A DNA stretch of 64,000 nt, from assembly GCF_009659535.1 (NCBI RefSeq), contig NZ_VJZZ01000006.1:124001-188000 (forward strand), written 5' to 3'. A model generated the notes under the pieces. The model worked only from the letters and a program-made list of their open reading frames with translations. It searched no databases and had not been told where the DNA came from. Shown one piece after another: positions 25,586 through 34,876 of this stretch. The translations under genes were made by a program, and so were the position numbers. Each line of letters opens with the position of its first letter. Position 1 is the stretch's first letter. The stretch is from Aggregicoccus sp. 17bor-14 (GTDB lineage Bacteria > Myxococcota > Myxococcia > Myxococcales > Myxococcaceae).

Positions 25586-27144
25586 GCTGCGCGGAGGCGG
25601 GCCGCATCCACACCGGCGACGAGGTGGCGCAGGACCTCGAGCGCACCTGCGACGTGTGCGTGGTGGGCTCGGGCGCCGGCGGCGCGGTGCTCGCCCACGC
25701 GCTGGTGGAGCGCGGGCTGTGCGTGGTGATGCTCGAGGAGGGCGGCTACCACACGCGGCGCGAGTTCGACATGCGCGAGGACCACGCCTTCCCGCGGCTG
25801 TACCAGGACCTGGGCAACCGCGCGACGGACGACCTGTCCCTCACGATGCTGCAGGGGCGCAGCGTGGGCGGAGGCACCACCGTCAACTGGTGCGTGTGCT
25901 ACCGCACGCCGCCCAAGGTGCTCGCGCTGTGGCGCGACGTGCACGGGGCGGAGGGCCTGTCCGAGGAGGCGCTGGCGCCGCACTGGGACTGGCTCGAGCA
26001 GCGGCTGCACATCGCCGAGTGGCCCATCGCCGCCGCCAACCGCAACAACCGCCTCCTGTGGGACGGCCTGGGCGCGCTGGGCTACGAGCGCCACAGCCTC
26101 AAGCGCAACGTGCAGCGGTGCGTGAACAGCGGGTACTGCGGCATGGGCTGCCCGGTGGACGCGAAGCAGGGCATGCTGGTGACGCTCATCCCGGAGGCGG
26201 TGGAGCGCGGGCTGACGGTGTTCGCCAACGCGCGGGTGCTGCGGCTGGAGACGCGGGGGCGGCGCGTGGAGGCGGTGCACGCGCAGCTGCTGGATCCGGA
26301 GACGGACAGGCCCACCGGCCGCCGCCTCACCGTGCGCGCGCGGGTGACGGCGCTGTGCGCGGGGGCCATCAACAGCCCCGCGCTGCTGCTGCGCTCGGGG
26401 CTGGACGGGGGCGGGCGCGTGGGCCGGCGCACCTTCCTGCACCCGGGCATCGTGTCCGCCGCGCTCTTCGAGGAGCCGGTGAACGCCTGGTACGGCGCGC
26501 CCATGAGCGTGGGCAGCCGCCAGTTCGCCGAGCGCGGCGACGACCGGCTGGGCTACCTGATGGAGACGCCCCCGGTGCACCCCATGCTCGGCGCGATCGC
26601 GCTGGGCGGCTTCGGGCTCGCGCACCAGGAGGCGATGGAGCAGCTCGCCCACGTGCAGGCCGCGCTCGTCATCACCCGCGACGGCGTGGTGGAGGGGGAC
26701 GAGGGGGGCACGGTGGCCCTGCGCGAGGGCGGCCGCCGGCTCTCCATCCAGTACCCGCTGCGCGCGCACCACTGGGAGGCGCTGCGCCACGCGCAGGTGG
26801 AGCTCGCGCGGGTGCAGCTCGCCGCGGGCGCGCGCGAGGTGCGCTCGCTGCACGCGCGGCCCGTGGTGGTGCGCCGGGCGGAGGACCTGCCGCTGCTCGA
26901 GCGCGCGCCGTGGGAGGCGCTGCGGGTCAAGGTCTTCAGCGCCCACCAGATGGGCGGCTGCGCCATGGGCGGCGACCCGGCGCGCAGCGTCGTGGACTCC
27001 CGGCTGCGCTACCACGGCCTGGACAACCTCTTCGTCGCGGACGGCAGCGTCTTCCCCACCAGCGTGGGCGTGAACCCGCAGCAGAGCATTTTCGGGCTCG
27101 CGCGCTGGGGCGCCCAGCACGTCGCGGCCGCGGTGGGCGCGTAG
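25582..27144 (+). CDS. GMC-family FAD-dependent oxidoreductase
   Basis: Starting at GTG 25582 (overlapping the upstream stop by GTGA) gives 520 residues. The FAD-binding VVGSGAGGAVLAHAL lies near residue 26. Later motifs are SVGGGTTVNWCVCYRTP, CPVDAKQGM, CAGAINSPALLLRSG and the catalytic-side VFSAHQMGGCAMG with HGLDNLFVADGSVFP, all typical of GMC alcohol/sugar dehydrogenases. With the Tat small subunit it likely forms a periplasmic dehydrogenase. The third, c-type cytochrome subunit of gluconate dehydrogenases is not adjacent. Confidence 0.92.
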   Translation: MSCAEAGRIHTGDEVAQDLERTCDVCVVGSGAGGAVLAHALVERGLCVVMLEEGGYHTRREFDMREDHAFPRLYQDLGNRATDDLSLTMLQGRSVGGGTTVNWCVCYRTPPKVLALWRDVHGAEGLSEEALAPHWDWLEQRLHIAEWPIAAANRNNRLLWDGLGALGYERHSLKRNVQRCVNSGYCGMGCPVDAKQGMLVTLIPEAVERGLTVFANARVLRLETRGRRVEAVHAQLLDPETDRPTGRRLTVRARVTALCAGAINSPALLLRSGLDGGGRVGRRTFLHPGIVSAALFEEPVNAWYGAPMSVGSRQFAERGDDRLGYLMETPPVHPMLGAIALGGFGLAHQEAMEQLAHVQAALVITRDGVVEGDEGGTVALREGGRRLSIQYPLRAHHWEALRHAQVELARVQLAAGAREVRSLHARPVVVRRAEDLPLLERAPWEALRVKVFSAHQMGGCAMGGDPARSVVDSRLRYHGLDNLFVADGSVFPTSVGVNPQQSIFGLARWGAQHVAAAVGA

Positions 27145-27176
27145 CGCTCGGCGCGGGGCCCGGGGCTGCGCTTTTT
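27143..27176 (+). terminator. Candidate intrinsic terminator after the GMC gene
   Basis: AGCGC (27143-27147) can pair with GCGCT (27168-27172), enclosing a G/C-rich loop with further self-complementary GGGCCC. A run of five T (27172-27176) follows, which is rare in this GC-rich DNA. It starts at the GMC stop codon. Confidence 0.42.
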
Positions 27177-27273
27177 CCGGAAAGGGCTGTTTGTTCGCGT
27201 TTCGCCACCCGTGCGCTAAAGCCGGGGACTCACGGCGGCGCGGACTCTCCGCCGCCTGCTCACGAGGGAGTGG

Positions 27274-27978
27274 ATGCAGGTGCGAGGCGCAGTGAAGGCG
27301 TGGGTGGTGGGCTGCGTGCTGCTGGGCGCGCAGGGGGCGGCGGCGCAGGACGGAGAGCAGGAGGCGCAGGGGCGACTCGCTGCGCGCTGGTCGGTGGGCG
27401 CGGGCATCGGCTACTCCGGCTTCACCCTGGTGGGCGGCCCCTTCCTCTCCTCCAGCACCCTGGGCACGCTCGGAGGCGTGAGCGGGCTGGCCGGGCGCAC
27501 CTCGCTCGAGTACCTGCTGGGCGAGAACCTCGCGCTGGTGCTCGGGGGCTCCGGCTCCTACGCGCGCTCCACCCTCGAGTCGTCGGACCCGGGGGTGGTG
27601 CTGCCCGAGCCGCAGACCGCCTATGGCTTCACCGCGAGCGTAGGCCTGCGCGGCTTCGTGGCGAGCGCGGGCGCCACCCGCTTCTCCGTGTACGGCCTGC
27701 TCAACGCGGGCGGCGCGCGCAGCGAGGCACCCTCTTCCAACACGGCACGCGACGAGCGCATGCGCGGCGTCTTCGTCAGCGCCGGCTTCGGCGTGGAGCA
27801 CCCGCTGCTCGAGCGCCTGAGCCTGCGGGTGAGCGCAGACATGCTCAGCGTGGGCCGCAACAGCTACCGCCGCACCTCCGTCGCTTTCGAGGGGGCTCCG
27901 GAGAGCGAGCTGCGCAGCGCCGTCACCAGTGCGACGCTCTACCTCGCGCCCAGCCTCGAGCTGCGGCTCGCGTTCTAG
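27274..27978 (+). CDS. Outer-membrane beta-barrel protein
   Basis: This is a 234-residue protein with a signal peptide (1-25, ending GAAAQ). Alternating hydrophobic strands with glycine and aromatic residues run through the rest (RWSVGAGIGYSGFTLVGG, TSLEYLLGENLALVLGG, TASVGLRGFVASA). The chain ends SLELRLAF with a terminal Phe, the usual signature for BAM-assembled barrels. It probably has eight to ten strands. No ligand or function is evident. It appears to be a single-gene unit. Confidence 0.75.
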   Translation: MQVRGAVKAWVVGCVLLGAQGAAAQDGEQEAQGRLAARWSVGAGIGYSGFTLVGGPFLSSSTLGTLGGVSGLAGRTSLEYLLGENLALVLGGSGSYARSTLESSDPGVVLPEPQTAYGFTASVGLRGFVASAGATRFSVYGLLNAGGARSEAPSSNTARDERMRGVFVSAGFGVEHPLLERLSLRVSADMLSVGRNSYRRTSVAFEGAPESELRSAVTSATLYLAPSLELRLAF

Positions 27979-28143
27979 CCTCTGAGAGGAGGCGGGGGCC
28001 GCACCTTGGCCTGGACGCGTCCCAGGCCCGTTCGCTCCATGCTTTCTCGCTGCTCACAGTCGCGGGGCCGCCGCATTGACGGCTCCACTCCCGGCGAATG
28101 GAATCGCAGCGGGGCCTTTGGCTTCCCCCTCAGGAGGCGTCCC

Positions 28144-29325
28144 ATGCGGCTCTCCGCATCCATCCCTGCGCTGGCAGTGGCGCTGCTCTCTGCGCTCGTC
28201 GTGACCGCGTGCGGGGAGGGCCCGACCGCGACCGTGTCCGGCACCGTGAGGACCTCCACCGGAGCCGCCATCGCGGGCGCCTCGGTGACGAGTGGAAGCG
28301 TGACCGCGACCACCGACGCCGATGGACGCTTCGAGCTCCAGAGGCTGCCCGTCGGCCGCGTCACCCTCAGCACGAGCGCTCCGCGCTTCGACGCACGCTC
28401 CGAGGACCTCAGCCTGGTCGAGGGGAGCAACGCCCACGACGTCGTGCTGCTGGACCAGACGCTCTTCACGCACGGGGAGGTGCGCGCCTACCTGCCCCTC
28501 GGCGTCGCCCAGTACAGGGCGGCGATCGTCTTCCTGCCGGGCCTGAAGGACCCCGCCACCGGTAACCCCTTGGACTCGCGTGACCTCGTGAGTGGGACCT
28601 GGAAGGGGAAGTGCAGCATCTGGTGCTCGCCCTCCGTGATGGAGGAGGTGAGGCAGCGCTCCCTCGCGCTCGCCGGCGGGCAGGTGGCACTCGTCGGAAC
28701 GACGACCCTGGTCGAGCAGCCGGCAAGCTACGAGACGCTGCTCACGGCGCTCTCCGCGCTGGGCACGCAGAGCCTTCATCCGGAGCTCGAGAGCATTCCC
28801 CTCCTGTTCGTCGGGCACTCGATGGGCGGGTGCACCGCGTACGGCTTCAGCCGTGCGCACGGCGCCCGGGTGGCCGGGTTCATCACCATGAAGGGCGCCT
28901 GCCACGACCTGGGCCCCGCGCAGGCCGCGGCCTCGGTGCCGGGCTACTTCCTCGTTGGAGGAGCGGACGAGGACTACCGGCGCGAGAACATCACCGCCGT
29001 CTTCGAGGCCGGCCGGGCGGCCGGGGCGCCCTGGGCCGTCTCGGTCGATGCGCTGGGCCACGACCCGATGGCCGACCTGGAGCAGATGTTCGACTGGATG
29101 GACACCGTCCTCACGGCCCGCCTGCCGGAGAGCGCGGGGGCGCCGCTGCGTGCGGTGACGGAGACGGCCGGCTGGCTCGGCGACCGCGAGACCGGCGCGA
29201 TCTCGACCTATGCGTGCTACGGCTCCACGCCGTCGAGTGCGAGCTGGCTGCCCTCCGAGGAGACGGCGCTCCACTGGCAGGAGACGGCGCAGGGAACCGG
29301 CGTCGTCAGGAGCTGCTCCCGCTGA
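28144..29325 (+). CDS. Lipoprotein: carboxypeptidase-regulatory-like domain fused to alpha/beta hydrolase
   Basis: From ATG 28144 (ribosome site CAGGAGGCG) this is a 393-residue protein. The signal ends in lipobox VVTAC. Residues about 24-95 form a CarboxypepD-regulatory-like beta sandwich (VSGTVRTSTGAAIAGASV, TTDADGRFELQRLPVG). The remainder is an alpha/beta hydrolase with nucleophile elbow LLFVGHSMGGCTAY. The acid and His are probably in the GGADEDY and ALGHDPM segments. The likely role is an envelope-anchored esterase, lipase or peptidase; the substrate is unknown. Confidence 0.8.
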   Translation: MRLSASIPALAVALLSALVVTACGEGPTATVSGTVRTSTGAAIAGASVTSGSVTATTDADGRFELQRLPVGRVTLSTSAPRFDARSEDLSLVEGSNAHDVVLLDQTLFTHGEVRAYLPLGVAQYRAAIVFLPGLKDPATGNPLDSRDLVSGTWKGKCSIWCSPSVMEEVRQRSLALAGGQVALVGTTTLVEQPASYETLLTALSALGTQSLHPELESIPLLFVGHSMGGCTAYGFSRAHGARVAGFITMKGACHDLGPAQAAASVPGYFLVGGADEDYRRENITAVFEAGRAAGAPWAVSVDALGHDPMADLEQMFDWMDTVLTARLPESAGAPLRAVTETAGWLGDRETGAISTYACYGSTPSSASWLPSEETALHWQETAQGTGVVRSCSR

Positions 29326-29456
29326 GCGCGCTCGGCGCACCCGGAAACACAGGGGCCTGCCGCGGCCTGGAATTTACCCCCCTCGAAGCGGTTCGCTCCA
29401 GATCCATGCCCGCGCACGGTGCTCGGCATGCGAAGAGACCGTGAGGCGGGTGGCCG

Positions 29457-31517
29457 ATGGCGCTCAATCGACGCGAGTTCGTTCAACTGGCCGCAGCGAT
29501 GGGGGCCTCGCTGGCGTGGGGCGGCTCGGCTCGAGCGTCCACCACCGGCTGGCAGGAGCGGCGCGACCTCTATCCGGAGGGCGTCGCGTCCGGCGATCCC
29601 GATCCGAGCAGCGTGATCCTCTGGACCCGGCGGCCGTTCGAGTCGGGCCGCCAGCGTGTGCTCACGGTGGAGGTCGCCGAGGACAATGCGTTCCAGCGGG
29701 TCGTGGCCAAAGCGCCCGCGCCGGTCTCGGCGGAGTCGGACTGGACGACGCGCGTGCTGGTCGGTCGGCTGAAGCCTGCGCGCGTCTACTGGTACCGGTT
29801 CACCGATGGCGAGGGGAACGGGAGCCGCATCGGCCGGACGATCACCGCGCCGTCGGCCAACGATCCACGGCCGGTCAACTTCGCCTTCGTCAGCTGCCAG
29901 AGCGTCAACGAGGGCAAGCTCAACGGCTATCGCCGGATGATCTTCGAGGACGAGCGCGCCGCGCCCGCCGACCAGCTCGGCTTCGTCCTCCACCTCGGCG
30001 ACTTCATCTACGAGGTCGTCGAGTATCCCGACGAGGTGCCGACGCGCTACGACCGCACCATCTACGACGTCGGCCGGATTCCCGATGGGGGTCAGAGCAG
30101 CAACTTCCACTACCCGCTCACGGTCGAGGGCTATCGGGTCGTCTACAAGGGCTACCTTGCCGATCCCGACCTCCAGGACGCGCGGGCGCGGTGGCCCTTC
30201 GTCGCCATCTGGGACAACCATGAGTTCTCGTGGCAGGGCCGGCAGAGCATCGTCCAGGCCGGGGGCGCGCCGCGGCCGGGCCAGACCGTCAAGGTCGCCG
30301 CGAACCAGGCCTGGTTCGAGTACATCCCCGCGCGCGTGAAGGCGCCGAGCGGCTCGCTCGACACCTTCGGCGCGGTGGCGGTGAAGAACGTGCCGATCGA
30401 CGCGTGGGACGACAGTGGTCTCGGGACCGAGCCCAACAACCTGAAGGCCATCCACAGCCTGATCGCCTACCGGTCACTGCGCTACGGCCAGCACCTCGAG
30501 CTCCTCCTCACGGACCAGCACAGCTTCCGCGGCGACGACCCGACGGACGCGGAGGGCGTCGAGAAGATCTACGACCCGGCCTTCAACGGGATGTTCTCGG
30601 AGCCAGCGATGCTCGCGCTCGACGCCGGCCGCACCTTCAACGGCGGCAAGCCGCCCGCCGAGCTGCGCTTCGGCGACACGCGCATCCCGAACCCGCGAAA
30701 GGACTCACCGCCGCGCACCCTCCTCGGGACCCGTCAGAAGAAGTGGTTCATGGACCAGCTGCGCCGGTCCAGGGCCACCTGGAAGATCTGGGGCAACTCG
30801 CTGGGGGCCCTCGACGAGCGGGCCGACCCGCAGAACCTTCCGGATGGACTGACGAAGCAGAAGTGGCCGGCCCACACCTTCGCCCAGTTCGGCAGCGGCG
30901 ACTACGGCAGCGCCTACCACGAGCGCGGCGAGATCTACGACCTCGTCCGCGACGCGAAGATCACCGGCTTCGCGATCGTGTCGGGCGACCGGCACAGCTT
31001 CTGGGCCGGCTATGCCGCCGCCCTGTTGCCACCCGCGAAGTTCGAGCCGGTCGGGCTCAGCTTCGTCGGCGCCTCGCTGGCCAGCCCCGGAGCGATGGAG
31101 TCCTTCGAGCACAAGCTCCCCAAGGACCATCCGCTCCGCGCGCTCTTCCTCGCCGATCGGCCGGGGGGAAAGCCCGAGTGGACCTACAACATGCTGCTGA
31201 AGCACGGCGTCCGCTCGTGCCTCGAGTACGCCCGGAGCTTCGACCTGAAGCGCGCCCACGCCGTCTCCAACCCGGAGCTCTCCCCGCACCTCGAGTTCGT
31301 GGACATGGGCGGTCACGGCTACGCGACGGTGCGGCTCACCCGCACCGAGATTCGGACCGAGTTCGTCTGCATTCCACGCCCGATCACCCGCAGCGACCGC
31401 CCCGATGGCGGTCCTCTTCGCTACCGGGTCGTCCACACGGCATCGCTCTGGAAGCCGGGCGAGCGCCCTTCGCTGCGCCAGCAGGTCCTCGAGGGCGATC
31501 CCGGCCTCTCGATCTGA
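29457..31517 (+). CDS. phoD: PhoD-like alkaline phosphatase (Tat-exported)
   Basis: This 686-residue protein starts with a Tat signal (LNRREFVQLAAAMGASLAWG). A fibronectin-like N-terminal domain (GVASGDPDPSSVILWTR) precedes the PhoD catalytic domain: SCQS, LHLGDFIYE, FVAIWDNHEFS, TDQHSFRGDD, WGNSLG and IVSGDRHSFW. Family members are Ca/Fe-dependent periplasmic phosphomonoesterases or diesterases that release phosphate. The second metal motif reads WDNHE where WDDHE is common. Codon choice (more TAT and GAT) looks less GC-extreme than in neighbours. No Pho box was identified. Confidence 0.9.
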   Translation: MALNRREFVQLAAAMGASLAWGGSARASTTGWQERRDLYPEGVASGDPDPSSVILWTRRPFESGRQRVLTVEVAEDNAFQRVVAKAPAPVSAESDWTTRVLVGRLKPARVYWYRFTDGEGNGSRIGRTITAPSANDPRPVNFAFVSCQSVNEGKLNGYRRMIFEDERAAPADQLGFVLHLGDFIYEVVEYPDEVPTRYDRTIYDVGRIPDGGQSSNFHYPLTVEGYRVVYKGYLADPDLQDARARWPFVAIWDNHEFSWQGRQSIVQAGGAPRPGQTVKVAANQAWFEYIPARVKAPSGSLDTFGAVAVKNVPIDAWDDSGLGTEPNNLKAIHSLIAYRSLRYGQHLELLLTDQHSFRGDDPTDAEGVEKIYDPAFNGMFSEPAMLALDAGRTFNGGKPPAELRFGDTRIPNPRKDSPPRTLLGTRQKKWFMDQLRRSRATWKIWGNSLGALDERADPQNLPDGLTKQKWPAHTFAQFGSGDYGSAYHERGEIYDLVRDAKITGFAIVSGDRHSFWAGYAAALLPPAKFEPVGLSFVGASLASPGAMESFEHKLPKDHPLRALFLADRPGGKPEWTYNMLLKHGVRSCLEYARSFDLKRAHAVSNPELSPHLEFVDMGGHGYATVRLTRTEIRTEFVCIPRPITRSDRPDGGPLRYRVVHTASLWKPGERPSLRQQVLEGDPGLSI

Positions 31518-31554
31518 GCTCCGCGGCCTGCCTGCGTGCGCACCCGCGGCGCTG

Positions 31555-32871
31555 CTACTTCCCGCTCTCTGCGTGCGAGCGCTCCACGTGTGTCCCGGCG
31601 GAGGCAGCGGTGGACGGGCTGGGCTCGTGGGTGGAGGAGCTGGCGGGTGGCTCGGCCACGGGCGGAGGCGGCGGGGCGGGTGGCGCCATCGGCGCGGAGG
31701 CGGCCCCGGCCGACGGTGACGGTGACGGTGCGCTCGCGGGCGGCGGCGTGCTCGGCGCGAAGGCCGGCTGCGCGGCCGGCTCGCTCGGCCCGTGGCGCTC
31801 GGCGGGCGAGGGCGCGTGGGCGCTGCCCGCTGCGCTGGAGGGCGGGGGCTGCGCGGGCGCGACGGCGCTGGGCTCGGCCACCGGCGCGGCCCCGCCCGTC
31901 CCCTGCGCCTCCTCCGCGTCCAGGTCCAGCGCGCGGCGGTGCTGCTCGGCCCGCGAGAGGCCCTCGTCATCCGCCGGGTCGCCGCGGCGGGGCGTCGAGT
32001 TCTCGGCGGGAGGCGGCGGCATGGGCAGCGTCACCGCAGTGGGTGCCGGCGGGGTGGAGGGGCGCTCTGGGGCCTGCGGCTCCCGCTCCCTGCGGGGCTT
32101 GCCCACGGGCTCCTCGCGCGTGGTGCGCTGCGGTCCCCACTCGCCCCCGAGCGCGCTGGGCGGCTGCTCCACCACGGGCCCTGTCTCCACCCGGGCCACG
32201 CGCCCCTCGGCAGGAGGCTGCAGCCCCACGGTGGGCACGCGGGCATCGTCGCGCACCGCGATCTCCGAAGGCTCCGGCCCCACGGGCCAGGTCCTTCCGC
32301 CCTGCGCGGGGGCGCGCGGCAGCGGCCGTGTCAGCCCGGTGTAGTGCCGGTCGTGCGGGAAGAGGTGGCTCGAGACGAAGGGGTCGGTGAAGTCGCGCGC
32401 GGAGGTGAAGCACCAGCGCGGGGGCCAGTCCCAGGCGGGCGGCCCCAGGGGCGCCCATCCCACGATGCCGCCGCCGACGCGCCACGCCACCCAGGCGGGC
32501 GCCCACTGCGTGCCCGGCACCCACAGCCAGCCGAGGCTCGGGTCGAAGAGCCAGTAGCCGTAGTGGAAGGTGGCCCAGCCCCAGGACCAGTCACTGAGGA
32601 AGACCCAGCCCACGGGGGCATAGGCCCAGCGGCCGCGCGAGGCGTAGGGGATGAAGTCCGCGCCCACCTCGTGCTCGGAGGGCCGCCACACCGTTCCGAA
32701 GGGCTCCACGTCGAGCCAGTCCCCGTACGGCGCGAGCTCGGTGACGAAGGGCGCCGCGGGAGCGCGGAGGCGCCGCGTGAACGAGTCCTCCGCCTGCGCC
32801 TCCCTCGCCATCCCACCGCCGCCCAGGAAGAGCAGCAGCGCCACTGCGCTCACATCCACCGCGTGCCTCAT
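31555..32871 (-). CDS. DUF6600-type exported protein with proline-rich tail
   Basis: This 438-residue protein has a signal peptide (1-27). The conserved part (about 40-180) is rich in Trp, Tyr and Gly and fits the DUF6600 pattern: ELAPYGDWLDVEPFGTVWRP, then GRWAYAPVGWVFLSDWSWGW, then HYGYWLFDPSLGWLWVPG. Residues from about 195 to the end are Pro/Ala/Ser/Glu-rich and probably disordered. The function is unknown; exported placement is inferred. It is convergent with phoD. Confidence 0.75.
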   Translation of the reverse strand: MRHAVDVSAVALLLFLGGGGMAREAQAEDSFTRRLRAPAAPFVTELAPYGDWLDVEPFGTVWRPSEHEVGADFIPYASRGRWAYAPVGWVFLSDWSWGWATFHYGYWLFDPSLGWLWVPGTQWAPAWVAWRVGGGIVGWAPLGPPAWDWPPRWCFTSARDFTDPFVSSHLFPHDRHYTGLTRPLPRAPAQGGRTWPVGPEPSEIAVRDDARVPTVGLQPPAEGRVARVETGPVVEQPPSALGGEWGPQRTTREEPVGKPRREREPQAPERPSTPPAPTAVTLPMPPPPAENSTPRRGDPADDEGLSRAEQHRRALDLDAEEAQGTGGAAPVAEPSAVAPAQPPPSSAAGSAHAPSPAERHGPSEPAAQPAFAPSTPPPASAPSPSPSAGAASAPMAPPAPPPPPVAEPPASSSTHEPSPSTAASAGTHVERSHAESGK

Positions 32872-33036
32872 GGCGGGCCTCCACTGCGTCCCATAGCGGC
32901 GAGGGCCCGGCGCTGCGGCGCCGGCAGGCCGGGAGCGCGCGCGCCCGCTCGGGGGGACAGGGGCCGCCGCTCGCCCGTGCGGCTGGACGGGGCCCGGCGT
33001 GCAGCCGCGAGCCTGGCAGGACGCGCCTGGACGCGG

Positions 33037-34500
33037 CTACGCGAGCTTGCGTGCGAGCTCTGGCCCGAGCTCCGGCGCGGCCGCCTCGGCCATCTCGACG
33101 CGGTTGCGGCCGTGCTGCTTGGCCCGGTAGCAGGCCTGGTCCGCGCGTGCCACCAGCGCGTGGGGGTCCGCGTCGCGGTGGGCCGTGCCGGCGGTGCCGA
33201 GGCTCAGCGTCACCGTGAGGGGGTTGGCGACGTACTGCTGCACCAGCGGCACCGCGGCCACGGCGGCCCGGACGCGCTCGGCGAGGTGCGGCGCGTCCGC
33301 CGGCGCCGTGTGCGGCAGCAGGATGACGAACTCCTCGCCGCCCCAGCGGAACAGCAGGTCGTGCTCGCGCATCACGCTCTGCACGCGGCGCACGAGCTGG
33401 CGCAGCACCTCGTCGCCCATCTCGTGGCCGAAGCTGTCGTTGAGGGTCTTGAAGCGGTCGACGTCGAAGAAGATGACCGACAGGCCGAGGCCGAGGCGCT
33501 GGCTGCGGTCGAGCTCCTTCTCGAAGGCCGGGTAGAACGCGCGGCGGTTGAGCGCGCCCGTGAGCGCATCGTGCCGGCCCACGTTCTGCTCGCGCTCGCC
33601 GTGGCGCGCGATGGCGCTCGCGAAGGTGGTGGTGGTGACGATGGCCACCAGCACGAGCAGCGCCATGAAGTAGAGGATCTCGCGCAGGCGCGGCAGCAGC
33701 AGCTCGCCGCTGGGCGTGCGGGCGTCGGCCGCGATGTGCAGCGACTGCGTGATCATGCCCACGCCCTGGAACACGATGGCGGTCATCAGCAGCACGATGA
33801 CCACCACGAGCCCCACGCTGCGCGTGTAGCTGAAGGCGTAGCGCGGCGGCAGCGGGAACTGCCGGTCCACCCAGCCGCGCACCCGCGGCCCGAAGACGCG
33901 CAGCAGCGGCGGCGCGAACACGCACATCTGCAGGATGTCGCCGATGATCCATCCCTGCCAGATGCGCTCGCCGGCGAGGAGGTCCAGCCCCCTCGCGTCG
34001 ATCCAGATGAGGCCCGCGAGCGAGCTGGCGATCGCGGCGATGGTGGCCACCGCCACGAAGCGCCACACGTCGCGCCGCCGCTGGAGGTCGGGGTGCACGT
34101 CGAGCACCACCATCGAGCCCCAGACGATGACCAGCTCCACGGGCGTGGCGAATGCGAACAGCGCCGCCACCTGCCAGGGCAGGCCCGCGTAGAGCGCGCT
34201 CACCAGGGTGGAGAGGTAGGCGGGGATGCTGCCCCAGGTGGGGCCCAGCCACAGCGCGAGCAGCAGCGTGACGAGCAGCGGCGGGTAGAAGCTCACGCTC
34301 ACCGTGGCCCCGCCGACCGGCACCGGAATGCCGCTCCAGTCGAAGTGCGCCTCGAGCAGCGCCGTCACGATGGCGAAGAGCCCCACGGTGACCCACGCCA
34401 GCGCCACGCGCCGCACACCCGCGTGGCGGCCGCTCTCGCGCACGAGCGCGAGTGGCCACCACGCCGGTCCCTGGTTCTGACCGAGCGGGGCTGGGGTCAC
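33037..34500 (-). CDS. Membrane-bound diguanylate cyclase (GGDEF domain)
   Basis: The 487-residue protein starts at GTG 34500 with a GGAG ribosome site. Residues about 30-300 form eight or so membrane helices of an MASE1-like sensor. The GGDEF domain follows, with substrate/metal residues (VIFFDVDRFKTLNDSFGH) and signature GGEEF at 387-391. An RxxD inhibitory site, REHD at 378-381, lies exactly five residues before it, so product inhibition is expected. It should make cyclic di-GMP from two GTP. No EAL or HD-GYP domain is attached. Confidence 0.93.
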   Translation of the reverse strand: MTPAPLGQNQGPAWWPLALVRESGRHAGVRRVALAWVTVGLFAIVTALLEAHFDWSGIPVPVGGATVSVSFYPPLLVTLLLALWLGPTWGSIPAYLSTLVSALYAGLPWQVAALFAFATPVELVIVWGSMVVLDVHPDLQRRRDVWRFVAVATIAAIASSLAGLIWIDARGLDLLAGERIWQGWIIGDILQMCVFAPPLLRVFGPRVRGWVDRQFPLPPRYAFSYTRSVGLVVVIVLLMTAIVFQGVGMITQSLHIAADARTPSGELLLPRLREILYFMALLVLVAIVTTTTFASAIARHGEREQNVGRHDALTGALNRRAFYPAFEKELDRSQRLGLGLSVIFFDVDRFKTLNDSFGHEMGDEVLRQLVRRVQSVMREHDLLFRWGGEEFVILLPHTAPADAPHLAERVRAAVAAVPLVQQYVANPLTVTLSLGTAGTAHRDADPHALVARADQACYRAKQHGRNRVEMAEAAAPELGPELARKLA

Positions 34501-34876
34501 GACGGCTCCATGGCGAGGACCGCCCGACTATAGGACGAGCGCGGGGGGCAGGGCCAACGGCCGGGGTCCGGAAGGACCCACGCCGCGACGCAGCGGCGAG
34601 GGCGCTCTTCCCATGCGGGAGGCGAGTTCGACGGAGACAAGAGTGTGTACCCCCCTGGAGACGGCGGCCGATTCCTTTGGGCCCCGGCCGCAGTCTACGT
34701 GCGCATGAATCTACCCCACTCGATGCGCGCCCTCCAGCAGCTGTCCCTCACCGGCCCGAGCGGCCTGGTCGTCCTCGAGGCCACGGCGACCGGCAGGGCG
34801 CGGGGGCGCTTGCCTTCGCGGGGCGGGACGGCAAGCGTGCGCTGCCCGCTGCGCCGCGCCCCCCAGGAGCCCCGCC
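34501..34876. other. Divergent intergenic region, cyclase and amidohydrolase promoters
   Basis: About 375 bases between divergent starts. GACTATAGG near 34526-34534 is the only AT-rich box-like patch near the cyclase start. The amidohydrolase has a ribosome site (AGGAG, 34865-34869). Frames crossing the region look like high-GC shadows; no gene is supported. Confidence 0.4.
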
